Source: Welwitschia mirabilis
Lineage: Eukaryota; Gnetophyta; Gnetopsida; Welwitschiales
Length of the DNA: 42,333 nucleotides
Reading direction: 5' to 3'
Assembly (NCBI GenBank): GCA_051453625.1
Contig: JBOZIK010000001.1
Location: 271,053,263 to 271,095,595, forward strand
Below the pieces are notes generated by a model. The model did no database searches, had not been told where the DNA came from, and saw only the letters and a list, made by a program, of their open reading frames with translations. The position numbers and the translations under genes were made by a program. This document shows positions 33,677-42,333 of the stretch, piece by piece. How positions within the stretch are numbered: the first letter of the stretch is position 1; the number at the start of each line of letters is the position of its first letter.

Positions 33677-34405
33677 TGTTGTGTTGTCAATTTATATATA
33701 TTTGATAGAGTATTTTGAGTAGTTTTGTAAGACACTAAATAAGTTTATGTTGAGTTTCAAAGATAATGGAGAGCTAAGATAAATGTCATAAAAACATGTA
33801 ATCTCCATTACATTTGATAACATTTAAAGCAATTTATAATACTTTCTATTTGAAGCAATATTTTTGTAATCAAAGAGGCTAAGGTGACATAAGAAATACT
33901 TTACAAAAGCCCATCATCCACCTAATTGTCCAGATGATTGTACAGACGATAAAAGTATTGAACTTAAGGAGGATGCTTAGTAGATTAATTTAGTGGTTGA
34001 TGTGGAATTCATATGATGTGGCATCATCTCTTATGATGTGCTCGATGACCACTAGGATGACACCTAAANNNNNNNNNNTTTTGGAGTCTATTTTTTAATA
34101 AATACCTCCTCCATCCTCAACTTCATTTTCATCTTTTTTAGCATAAAAAATCCTTGTAATAAGAGATTAAAGGGTAGGAGATTCATTTATAGTCACAGAG
34201 ACATCTTCCTCAGTATTGGGTCATGTATCCTTCATTAAGGTGCTACTACTTTGTAACATGGATATTGATTTACTTTAATCAAAACTCTTTTTTTTTTTTA
34301 TATCTTTTGTTATGTGAATCTTCTTTATGGCTTATGTTACTTATAATCTTGTGATAGATTGATTGATAAAATAGATCATGAGGGCAACCTTTATTAAGAT
34401 TGACA
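33677..34405 (-). repeat. Inverted repeat, left arm
   Basis: The reverse complement of 35020-35841 aligns with this stretch from TGTTGTGTTGTC (33677) inward, with long blocks such as CTATTTGAAGCA, AATAAATACCTCCTC, GTACTACTTTGTAAC-like and GAGGGCAACCTTT. Identity by eye is around 70 percent. The arm contains a 10-N gap. It looks like the U5 side of an LTR, or one arm of a foldback element. Confidence 0.75.
34069..34078. other. Assembly gap, 10 N
   Basis: Gap inside the left arm of the inverted repeat. The right arm has about 100 bases at the same place, so the true gap is probably larger than 10 bases. Confidence 0.97.
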
Positions 34406-34717
34406 TTGGTAGTTTCGATGCACTGCATTTCATTTCCTAGACTAACTTTGCATTATTTTTATATTATGTTCAACATACTTGATAGCTTAGGTTCATGTTA
34501 GTCTGGTGACTAATTTTTTTGATTGATTTAGGTTATAGAAGGCTAATCTTCATGGCAGGTTAATTTAGTAATCGGATAGAAGTTACATTTAGAACAGGAC
34601 TTGCATTTCATTTGCATAATGTGTTTATTTGCATTGTTATGTTACTGTACTTTAAGGTTACATAAGTGTGTTGTTTCTTAAATAAATTATTTTTCTTTTC
34701 ATCTCTTCCTTTAAGGG
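34406..34717. other. Spacer of the inverted repeat, no gene seen
   Basis: A+T-rich; weak similarity to the promoter side of the right copy may continue to about 34475. Nothing else recognised. Confidence 0.4.
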
Positions 34718-34845
34718 GATTACAATATTTGGATCATTTCTATCTATATTAGTGTGTTTTATTGTAATATATATATATATATTTATAATTAAAAGGATTT
34801 ACCTAGGAACATAACATTTGCAAAAGTACACACCATAATACCTTA
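34718..34845 (+). repeat. Direct repeat, copy 1
   Basis: Begins GGGATTACAATATTTGGATC and matches 36267-36395 closely for the first 50 bases, then less well to about ACACACCATAATACC. It may be the start of an LTR or the sequence just before one. Confidence 0.75.
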
Positions 34846-34975
34846 TCATCTGGATGACACCCAAGTGGACAATAGACCCAATGAATGTAAAGCAGACTCT
34901 ATCAGTTATAAAATCATTAAGATAATGGATCCTAGTCTATTAATACTCTTTGGTAATCCTAATTATCAACTCAAA

Positions 34976-34985
34976 TATATAAATA
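34976..34985 (+). promoter_or_regulatory. Possible LTR TATA box
   Basis: TATATAAATA followed by CCCC resembles an LTR core promoter and lies just before the right arm of the inverted repeat. This would make that arm the R/U5 part of a plus-strand LTR ending ...TGTAACA at 35841. Confidence 0.4.
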
Positions 34986-35019
34986 CCCCACTTAGATCCC
35001 TCATTTCTCATCTTTGATG

Positions 35020-35841
35020 CAATGCAACCTTAACAAAGGTTGCCCTAATAATCTATATTACCAAAGAATCTATCATGAAATTAGAGGCAATATGAATTAT
35101 AAGGGACATGCATAAAATAAACGATATGAAAAGAAAAGCAGAGTTTTAATTAGAAGTAAACCAACATCGGTGTTACAAAGTAGTACTGCCTCCATAAAGG
35201 ATACATAACCCAATACCAAGAAAGACGTCTCTCTGCAATAGCAATGGATGGACCTTCGGCCCTTCCATCTCTTGTCATGAGAATTTTCGGTGTAAATAAA
35301 GATGAAAATGGAGTTAAGGGTAGAGGAGGTATTTATTACAAAATAGACTCTAAAATTAAGTAAGACTAATAGGCACATGAACAGCCCTAACAACCGTGTT
35401 AAAAAGTGTGAGATAAATGGTGAAAGTTTGGTGAAGTTTATTAAAGTGTTTATCTAAGGTGTCGTCCTGCTGTCGTCTGGACACCACAGGAGATGATGAT
35501 GCCTCATAAGAGTTATACATCAACTACCAGAATGATCTAGTCAGTATCCTCCCTTGCTCAAGTGTTTTGTTATCCATATAGTCATCTAAATGAGAAGCTG
35601 GATGATAGGATTTTATAGGGTTTACCATGTGTCACATTAGCATGTTTCTTTGCAAGATTTCTGCTTCAAATAGAAAATACTATAAATTACCTCAAATGCT
35701 ATAAAATGAATGAAGATTGCATATTTTTGCATTATTCGTCTTAGCTATCCATTACTGTTAACATTTAGCATAAAGCTGTTTAATGTTCTGTAAAACCACT
35801 CAAAATATCCTATCAAATACATACAATTTAGTAGTGTAACA
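35020..35841 (+). repeat. Inverted repeat, right arm
   Basis: Partner of 33677-34405. It keeps more CpG (for example near 35225-35285 and 35460-35480) than the left arm, so it may be the younger copy. The minus-strand frame at 35097-35393 is not like a known protein. The outer end is at AACA, 35841. Confidence 0.75.
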
Positions 35842-36166
35842 TAGGCCCTCATTTAGCATTATTAGGTCCTAATAAAACTAGATGAAAAACCATAATTATA
35901 AGTCAAATTATCTAATGATAAATCAACTAAGAAATTGTAAATAAACTTAGAAAGTTTTTTAGAAACTTTAGAATGAAAGATAAAAAAGTCAAAAATGGAT
36001 AACTGAACATTTCACCTGTGCAATAAAAATAGCCTTATTATTGTCCTGATGGTCATCCAGACGATATGGGGGATGAGAGGCCAAAATAATGTTCTTACAA
36101 AATAGAAGCCTGTGAAAAAAATTTTCAAAAAAAAAAATCATTAGATATATTGATAATCAATAGTAT
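35842..36166. other. No gene seen
   Basis: A+T-rich sequence between the inverted repeat and a 100-N gap. It contains a GTCATCCAGACGAT motif at 36052, like others in this part of the window. Confidence 0.5.
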
Positions 36167-36266
36167 NNNNNNNNNNNNNNNNNNNNNNNNNNNNNNNNNN
36201 NNNNNNNNNNNNNNNNNNNNNNNNNNNNNNNNNNNNNNNNNNNNNNNNNNNNNNNNNNNNNNNNNN
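36167..36266. other. Assembly gap, 100 N
   Basis: Exactly 100 unknown bases, a placeholder for a gap of unknown size, immediately before the second direct-repeat copy. Confidence 0.98.
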
Positions 36267-36395
36267 GGGATTACAATATTTGGATCATTTCTATCTATAT
36301 TAGTGTGTTTTATTATGTAAAATCTATGTATATTTATGATTTATAGAATTTATTTGAGGGCATAATGTTTTCACAAATACGCACCACAATAACCT
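36267..36395 (+). repeat. Direct repeat, copy 2
   Basis: Matches 34718-34845; starts at the gap edge, so its true left end is unknown. Confidence 0.75.
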
Positions 36396-36974
36396 AGTAC
36401 CATTACCAAAGAACGATACCTAGAGTACAAGAATTGTCATTACTTAGATAAGTGCTTGGGATTTTGGTTCATGTATTTGTCTGTAGTAGCACTGTATTTT
36501 GCAGTATAAGGATAGTTTTTCCTTTTTGCATTTTTTGTTTTACATTCCAAAAATAACACCCTATTGTTCCCTAGTTATCTAGATGATGCACGATGATGAC
36601 AGCTTATGTGATTTATTTTTTTTCATGTTCTTAAGAATTAGGGTTCTCTTATTGTTCCTTCTATTATTCAGAAGACTCAACAGATGACTATATGTTTTCA
36701 TTCTATGTTATTTTGGGATTCTATTTTTTTCCTATTTTTTATTTTCAAGTTTTTCATGTTTGCTGTCATCTAGATACATTGTCTAGATGACAACTGAGAT
36801 GATTCTTACAAAATAGAATTGAGCATGATGAGACATGGTAAATTTAGGTAAAAAGGTGAAATATCAAAGAGAGCAGCTATTAATCAAAGAAAACATATGA
36901 GAAGGTTTGATTGACTATGAAATAAACCGAGGTATGCACACCCTAAGTATGTAAAGTATTCCAAGAATTTAGCA
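36396..36974 (+). repeat. Probable R4 5' LTR, 3' part
   Basis: The end is placed at TTTAGCA (36974), twelve bases before a primer-binding site. The stretch has no coding content. It carries CATCTAGATGA-type palindromes at 36575-36588 and 36765-36791. The matching 3' LTR is outside the window, so this is inferred from position only. Confidence 0.4.
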
Positions 36975-36985
36975 AGAAAATTTTC

Positions 36986-37000
36986 TGGCATTTATTATTT
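36986..37000 (+). promoter_or_regulatory. R4 primer-binding site, decayed
   Basis: TGGCATTTATTATT can be aligned with TGGCGCCGTTGCC using one inserted T; every other difference is C-to-T or G-to-A. Confidence 0.45.
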
Positions 37001-37089
37001 CTAAATCTAATTTTTTAAAACAAAATTTCTTAAAAGATATTTTAGAATAAAGTCATTTTATTACAATGCTAAATTCATTGCAAAATAGA

Positions 37090-38342
37090 AATGAGTTACT
37101 TTACTTAATCCCCCTATTGTGATCAAATCCTCTACTATCTATGTGAATCCAAATGCTAATGTTACTATTAAAGAACTAATTGCAAATTAAAAACATAAAA
37201 TTAAAAACCCTTTTGAACTATCTTCTAATGATGATGTTGAGTTAAGAAATTTAAATGCTTATCTTATTTTTAATGGTGAAAACGATGAAGATACTCTACA
37301 ATATATAGGTAACATTGAACAATTACTGCTTACTTTTGAAAATGATAAAAAAAGAATTTTTGATCATACTTACATGGTTATTTTTCCCATTACTTAAAAA
37401 AAAAGATAAATTATGATTAATAACTATTCCAAAAAAATTTTAAGAAGCATTTATAAAATGATTTATGAGTGGAACAACCAAAAAAAAAAAAGAAAGAAAT
37501 AATGAATTTTCAACAACAACCTAATGAAGATTATGCCTCCATTATGAATGGTTTTTCATCCCATACATTCTAATCCTATAGCTGCATTTACTTAAGAAAA
37601 TTTAGTAGATTATTTCTATAGTGGACTTAATAGCCAAACTAAACCACTAGTAGAGTTTTCATTTAGAGGAAATTTGATGAATTTCACTTTAAAAAATGCA
37701 TAAAGATTGTTGGAAGAACTTGTGGAAGTAAATCAAACATAGTCTCAACCAACACCTAAAGAAAATCATACTATAGTCCAAATTATAAAATATTTTAAAT
37801 AAGTAAAACAAGAAAATAAGAAAGTAGAAACAGGAAAAAAACCAACGAATGTCGTTAAGGATTGCACAAAAAAATTTAGAAAATGCACTCAAATAATCTT
37901 AGATGCAAAGGTGGCAACTAAAAAGAATGTGGCTGTGGTTCTAATTTGTGATTTGTGTAAAGATAATTATCATGTAACAAAAGAGTGTCCTTTATTGCCT
38001 ACTTAAAAAGAAAATATTTATGAAGATGTGTATGCATTCAACCAAAAGTCTTCAAACTTTATAACACAAAATTAAAACCAATTTAAATCTAGGATGAATG
38101 AACAAAAAAATTTTCAATATTTTGAGAAAAAATATAAGAACTCTCGAGTAAATCATCTAAATTTTCAACCATTTAGAAATAGATTTGAGAATGCTAACTT
38201 TCAAATAAATAACTCAAACTTCCAACCAAGTAACTTAAATTATCAAGCAAGCACATCAAACTCTCAAAACCAAAATAGTCCACTTAGAAATTTCATTGGT
38301 AAGTTAAGGAAATATCAAAGAGAAGGTAAATTCAAACATTGA
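37090..38342 (+). pseudogene. R4 gag with intact CCHC zinc knuckle
   Basis: Gag forms the particle and binds element RNA. Readable parts are SSNDDVELRNLNAYLIFNG and EDTLQYIGNIEQLLLTFEND near 37225-37340, VDYFYSGLNSQTKPLVEF near 37605, and LLEELVEVNQT near 37710. The knuckle CDLCKDNYHVTKEC at 37947-37988 has all four ligands in C-X2-C-X4-H-X4-C spacing. It is followed by an open frame (38094-38342) rich in Asn and Gln, with recurring NFQ and FQP, and ending in basic residues (GKLRKYQREGKFKH). Stops occur before and after the knuckle, so the whole is a pseudogene. R3 gag is its closest relative in the window. Confidence 0.82.
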
Positions 38343-38564
38343 AAATCTTATTAATGTTATTTAATAAACTATGCTTGCAAATTAAAGACAATAGGAATTA
38401 CTTGTAACACAATCTTTACCAAACCCTAATAAAGTAAGAAAAGATTATAAGATGTGACAAGAAGTGGAAATGATATAACAACTCCTACCTATGAGGCTTC
38501 AACATCCTAAAATGATAAGAATAATTAAGAATAAGAAGATAATAAAATCTTAGAAAATTATGAT
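38343..38564 (+). other. R4 gag-to-protease stretch, no clear reading
   Basis: Short A+T-rich segment before the gap; expected to be the end of gag. Confidence 0.4.
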
Positions 38565-38901
38565 NNNNNNNNNNNNNNNNNNNNNNNNNNNNNNNNNNNN
38601 NNNNNNNNNNNNNNNNNNNNNNNNNNNNNNNNNNNNNNNNNNNNNNNNNNNNNNNNNNNNNNNNNNNNNNNNNNNNNNNNNNNNNNNNNNNNNNNNNNNN
38701 NNNNNNNNNNNNNNNNNNNNNNNNNNNNNNNNNNNNNNNNNNNNNNNNNNNNNNNNNNNNNNNNNNNNNNNNNNNNNNNNNNNNNNNNNNNNNNNNNNNN
38801 NNNNNNNNNNNNNNNNNNNNNNNNNNNNNNNNNNNNNNNNNNNNNNNNNNNNNNNNNNNNNNNNNNNNNNNNNNNNNNNNNNNNNNNNNNNNNNNNNNNN
38901 N
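38565..38901. other. Assembly gap, 337 N
   Basis: Unknown bases inside R4 between gag and protease. The size is not a round number, so it was probably estimated. Reading frames that cross it have no meaning. Confidence 0.98.
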
Positions 38902-39325
38902 ATAAAAGAATAAAGAAAACTTTAATTGATATAGGAGCAAGTGTTAATATTATACCTTTACACATTTGTTAATGACTTAGTTTGGAAAGTAGAATTAAGC
39001 CTATATGAATTATCTTAGAATTCACAGATACATTAGTGAAGAAACCTTTAATAGTAATAAAAGACTTGATGATTTAAATTGAAGAAGTATTCTATTCAAT
39101 AGATGTGGTTGTAATTGAAGTTAAGTATAAGGGATATTATCCACTACTTCTAGGTAGAGATTTTTGTATAATAACCTATTATATTATTGATATTAGAACT
39201 AAAATGATGGAATGTTACTCAAAAAATAAAAAGTTTACCATTAGAGTTTTTGATATTGCTAAAAAGGATTTAACTGATGAGTTAAAAATTGAAAGAGAAA
39301 TTAAATCAACTCTATTTTTATAGCA
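38902..39325 (+). pseudogene. R4 aspartic protease, active site intact
   Basis: The first readable bases after the gap give RIKKTLIDIGASVNIIPLHIC, with the catalytic motif DIGAS at 38928-38942 as in working retropepsins. Two stops follow, then FTDTLVKKPLIVIKDLMI and the open frame 39105-39323 with VVIEVKYKGYYPLLLGRDFC, where LLGR.F is the conserved second half of the fold. The C-terminal tail FTIRVFDIAKKD matches that of R3. Stops in the flap region make this copy inactive as read. It would have cut the R4 gag-pol polyprotein. Confidence 0.85.
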
Positions 39326-40680
39326 TCATCCATTTAAAGAAAGATGATTAATGCTTCATAATCCTATCTTGTTTGATGATCTACTTGAAGTAAAAAACTT
39401 AAAATATTTTAATGATGATTAATTCAACTACGAACATTTAGGTACTAATGGTTTTAATTAGAAAACTGAAGAAACTAGAAATATAATTTGTAAAAAAGTC
39501 TAACATCTAAATACAACTAAGATATCTTATTTTGAGGGAGGTCATCCACCCTAGTTGTCTGGAAAATAATTTGAAATGATAATCAACTTTGAGAAAAATT
39601 TAAGAGAAAATAAAAATTTGAATTTAAATTTGAAACCTTTACCAATGAACTAAAATATATATTTCTATGTGAGGATCAGAATAAATCTTTGATAATAAAC
39701 AAGAATCTTTTTCCTCAACAAGAATTGATTTCATTTGATTTTTAAAATCTAAGGTTAATGCATCTACTTGATCTTACAAAGATTTAACAGCCATTTATAC
39801 TTCTATTGTTTAACATAAAATCTACCTTGCAGATAATACAAAACCTATTAGGAAACCCTTATGTAGACTAAATCCAGCCCTTAAATAAGTTATAAAGAAT
39901 GAAATCATTAAATTAATTAATTCTAAAATTATTTATGCCATCTTTGATAGTGATTGGATTAGTCCTTTGAGAGTAGTACTTATGAAAGTTGGGAAGTGAA
40001 GAATGTGTGTTGATTTTAGAAAACTAAATGAAGTAACCAAGAAAAACCATTGTCCTTTACCTTTCCTTGACCAGATACTAAATAAAATCTAAGGACATGT
40101 ATTTTATTGCTTTTTTGATGGGTATAGTGGTTACAATCAAGTTTGTATTACTAGTGAGATCAAGCTCAAGCTACATGTCCCTCATTTTTAGAAACTTTTA
40201 CCTTTAGTTGCATGCCTTTTGGACTTTGCAATGCTCCCCCCACTTTTTAACATGCAATGATGGGTATCTTTTCTGATATGCTATAGGATTCAATTGAAAT
40301 TTTTATGGATGACTTCTCAATCTATGTGAAAAATTTAAAAAAATCTTAAAAACATTAGAAAAGGTCCTTGAGAGATGTATTGACAATGGTTTACATTTGA
40401 GTTAAAAGAACCTTTTTTTTTTTTTTTAGTTGATAATGGGATTGTTCTAGATCACCACATTTCTAGTAAAGGGATCAAGATGAAAAGTAAGTATCATTAT
40501 AAATCTAACTCCTCCAATGAATGTAAAACAAGTTCGATCTTTTCTTAGTTATTATGGTTTTTATCATCATTTTATTCAAGATTATGCTAAAATTTGTAAA
40601 TCCCTTCATTTCTTACTTGAGAAAGAAGCTAAAATTTAAATGGAAAAAATATTGTTAACTTTATTTTAAAATATTTTTTG
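39326..40680 (+). pseudogene. R4 linker and reverse transcriptase
   Basis: The linker ends with LKPLP and KYIFLCEDQNKSLIINKN near 39635-39700. RT then reads HKIYLADNTKPIRKPLCRLN, EIIKLINSKIIYAIFDSDWI, RMCVDFRKLNEVTKKNHCPL and a DGYSGYNQV block near 40120. The catalytic box is SIEIFMDDFSIYVKNL, with FMDD at 40302-40313. The C-terminal part has VRSFLSYYGFYHHFIQDYAK near 40530-40590 (family form VRSFLGH.GFYRRFI.DF). Several stops, frame changes, and a run of 15 T at 40411-40425 break it. Role: copying element RNA into DNA. Confidence 0.87.
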
Positions 40681-40687
40681 CACCTAT

Positions 40688-41130
40688 TGTAACAACATCC
40701 AATTGGAATAAAAATTTTGAGTTAATATGTAATGCTAGTAATAATACTGTGGGTGGGGTTCTTGGATAAAAATATAAAAATGATTTTAAGATTATATCTT
40801 ATAATTGTAAAACTTTATCCAAAGCTCAGATGAATTATGCTACTACTGAGAAAGAAATGTTAGCAATAATCTTTTGCCTTGATACGCTTAGACACTACCT
40901 TTTAAGCTTTTATATGAATGTTTATGATGATCATGTAGCTAGTAGATACCTCATTACTAAGAAAGATTCTAATGCTAGACTCATCAAATTGATCCTCCTC
41001 ATGCAAGTATTTAATTTGATCATAATTGATAAAGTAGAAAAGTACAATAGTCTAGTAAATCACCCGTGACATTTTTCTTCTTCTCTTACTGATTTTATAA
41101 TTAATGATTCTTTTCCAAATGAACAACTTT
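40688..41130 (+). pseudogene. R4 RNase H
   Basis: NFELICNASNNTVGGVLG near 40718 matches PFEL.CDAS..AVG.VLG with the first catalytic Asp changed to Asn. An open frame at 40830-41069 follows: MNYATTEKEMLAIIFCLDTL (second acidic residue kept), YLITKKDSNARLIKLILLMQ and NSLVNHP (family form N.VADHLSR). It is the cleanest RNase H in the window. The frame is broken before 40830 by two stops. Role: degrading the RNA strand of the RNA/DNA hybrid. Confidence 0.85.
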
Positions 41131-41179
41131 TTGTCATATCTTCTACACATCCTCCTCCTTAGTATATTGACATAATTAT

Positions 41180-42333
41180 CTTTTTACCTTGAAAACACCA
41201 CAACATTGGATTTAAAACAAAAAAAAAAAAAAATTCCTTTCTCCATAAAATAGGTGATTATGAATGGACAGAGCCAAATCTTTATTATAGGTGAAAAGAC
41301 CAAATCATGAGAAAATTTATGCCTGAATAGGAAAAATAAGACATCCTTTATCTTTGCCATGGTATTGTTTATGGAGGTCATTTTAGTAGATAGAAAACAA
41401 TAATGAAGAATATTCACTCTAGTTTTTACTAGCCTAATATTTTTTAGGACTCTTTTGATTTTGTTAGAAGGTGTGGTGCTTTTCAACATTATGGTAGCCT
41501 TATTCATTCTCATGAGATGCCCCTTAAACATATTCTTGAATGTAGACCTTTTGATTATTAAAGAATTGAGTTTATAAACCTTATTAAACCATCTTCTAAT
41601 GATAAGAACTATATTTTAGTGGCTATTGATTATGTTACTAAATGGGTTAAAGCTATTCCTACTTTTATGAATGATGCCAAAACTATTTGCTTTTCTTAAC
41701 ACTCATATTTTTCAATGTTTTGATTTCCTTAGGATTATCCTTAGTGATTAAGAAACTCATTTTATTAGTCAACTTTTTAGAAAACTTCTTTTACTCATTG
41801 GAATTAACATAGAGTAGATTATGCTCATCATCCAAAAACTAATGGTTAAGCTAAAAATGCAAATAGAGAAATAAAGAATATGCTACAAATACTTCTCTCT
41901 ATAATGATATTCTTTATGGTTATTGTGTTACTTGTCTTAATTCTCTTAGTTTTTCACCTTACAAACTCATATATGGAAAATTTTGTGTTTTACCTATTGA
42001 TGTGTGTTATAACTCTTATCATTCTTCCTATCAACTTAATCTTATAGACTGTATGACAACCTTAAAAATAGATTATCCTAGCTTAACCAATTAGATAAAA
42101 AAAGTACTCATGCTATACATTATTAACTCATTCACAAAGCCCAAATAAAATTCAAATATGATAGAAAGTCATTTCATAAAAAGTTTAAACCTAGTCAACT
42201 TGTCCTTTTATATCATAAGTGTATCTTTTAATTAACAAGTTGAACGCTAAATGTTTATGTCCTTATCTTATAGAAAAAGTATATTTTAATTGATCTATTA
42301 AGGTTTTTGATTTAGACACTAAAAAGATTTAGA
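41180..42333 (+). pseudogene. R4 integrase, runs to the right edge
   Basis: The zinc-binding region reads LCHGIVYGGHFSR, then HSSFY.PNIF.DSFDFVRRC, near 41350-41475. HEMPLKHILECRPFD follows, then the core with SSNDKNYILVAIDYVTKWVK near 41590, where the first catalytic Asp (AIDYV) is present. HHPKTNG.AKNANREIKNML lies near 41830 (family form YHPQTNGQAE..NREIK). The C-terminal part includes LLYHKCIF and ends with IKVFDLDTKKI at the edge. Stops and frameshifts are scattered. The second Asp region is decayed (LSD, then a stop). Role: inserting R4 DNA into the genome. Confidence 0.85.

Larger units (their letters stand above)
36975..42333 (+). mobile_element. R4: Ty3/gypsy retrotransposon internal region, Athila-like
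   Basis: Primer-binding site, gag with zinc knuckle, protease, RT, RNase H and integrase follow each other on the plus strand, and the integrase C-terminus reaches the right edge. The reading is close to R3 in gag and protease wording and less close to R1. R4 is the best preserved element here: zinc knuckle, protease active site and RT box are intact, although stops and frameshifts remain in all genes. A 337-N gap removes the gag/protease junction. Confidence 0.85.

Noticed and set aside
35097-35393. 98-residue minus-strand frame
   Set aside because: It lies in the right arm of the inverted repeat; composition looks random and no family resemblance was seen.
35831-35841. TAGTGTAAC as possible second CACTA terminus
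   Set aside because: It lacks the TTTCTTGTAGTG form and lies at the outer end of the inverted-repeat arm.
38485-38965. Long open frames on both strands across 38565-38901
   Set aside because: They consist of unknown bases from an assembly gap and have no sequence content.
41184-41531. 115-residue minus frame
   Set aside because: It overlaps recognisable R4 integrase on the plus strand, so it is the antisense shadow.

Overview
The window is a repeat-rich, very A+T-rich piece of a plant nuclear genome, probably from a flowering plant. The evidence is an L1-type LINE whose reverse transcriptase ends in the plant-type zinc-binding domain, several Ty3/gypsy retrotransposons with Athila-like order and motifs, and the end of a CACTA transposon. 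No host gene, tRNA, rRNA or CRISPR array was recognised. Almost every coding region is a pseudogene broken by many stops and frameshifts. Names R1 to R4 and N1 are labels used only here; all homology was judged by eye, and domain edges are good to about 20-60 bases.

Layout: 1-4643 (minus) is an L1-like LINE running off the left edge. After a 100-N gap, 4744-16929 (plus) is R1, a gypsy element with the end of its 5' LTR, a primer-binding site, leader/gag, protease, reverse transcriptase (RT), RNase H, integrase, a long 3' region and the end of its 3' LTR. R1 lies inside an older element of the same family in the opposite orientation, R2 (minus). R2 survives as 16930-18080 and 33071-33389. Its two pieces are separated by R3 (18081-33064, minus), a complete gypsy element with both LTRs and the flanking duplication ATAAT(C). 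R3 is itself split inside its RT by N1 (26250-28391, plus), one long LTR of another family plus a primer-binding site complementary to initiator tRNA-Met.

To the right, the R2 LTR is cut at 33390 by a CACTA terminus. An inverted repeat with arms of about 0.8 kb (33677-34405 and 35020-35841) follows, with two direct-repeat fragments (34718 and 36267). The last element, R4 (end of 5' LTR near 36974 to beyond 42333, plus), is the best preserved: its gag zinc knuckle, protease DIGAS and RT FMDD motifs are still readable.

The gypsy elements encode one pathway: gag particle, protease, RT/RNase H copying the RNA into DNA from a tRNA primer, and integrase. None looks functional as read. Most changes at recognisable motifs are G-to-A or C-to-T, as expected from long cytosine methylation and deamination of silenced DNA. 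I found no convincing new biological system; the main interest is the readable insertion history and its mutation pattern.
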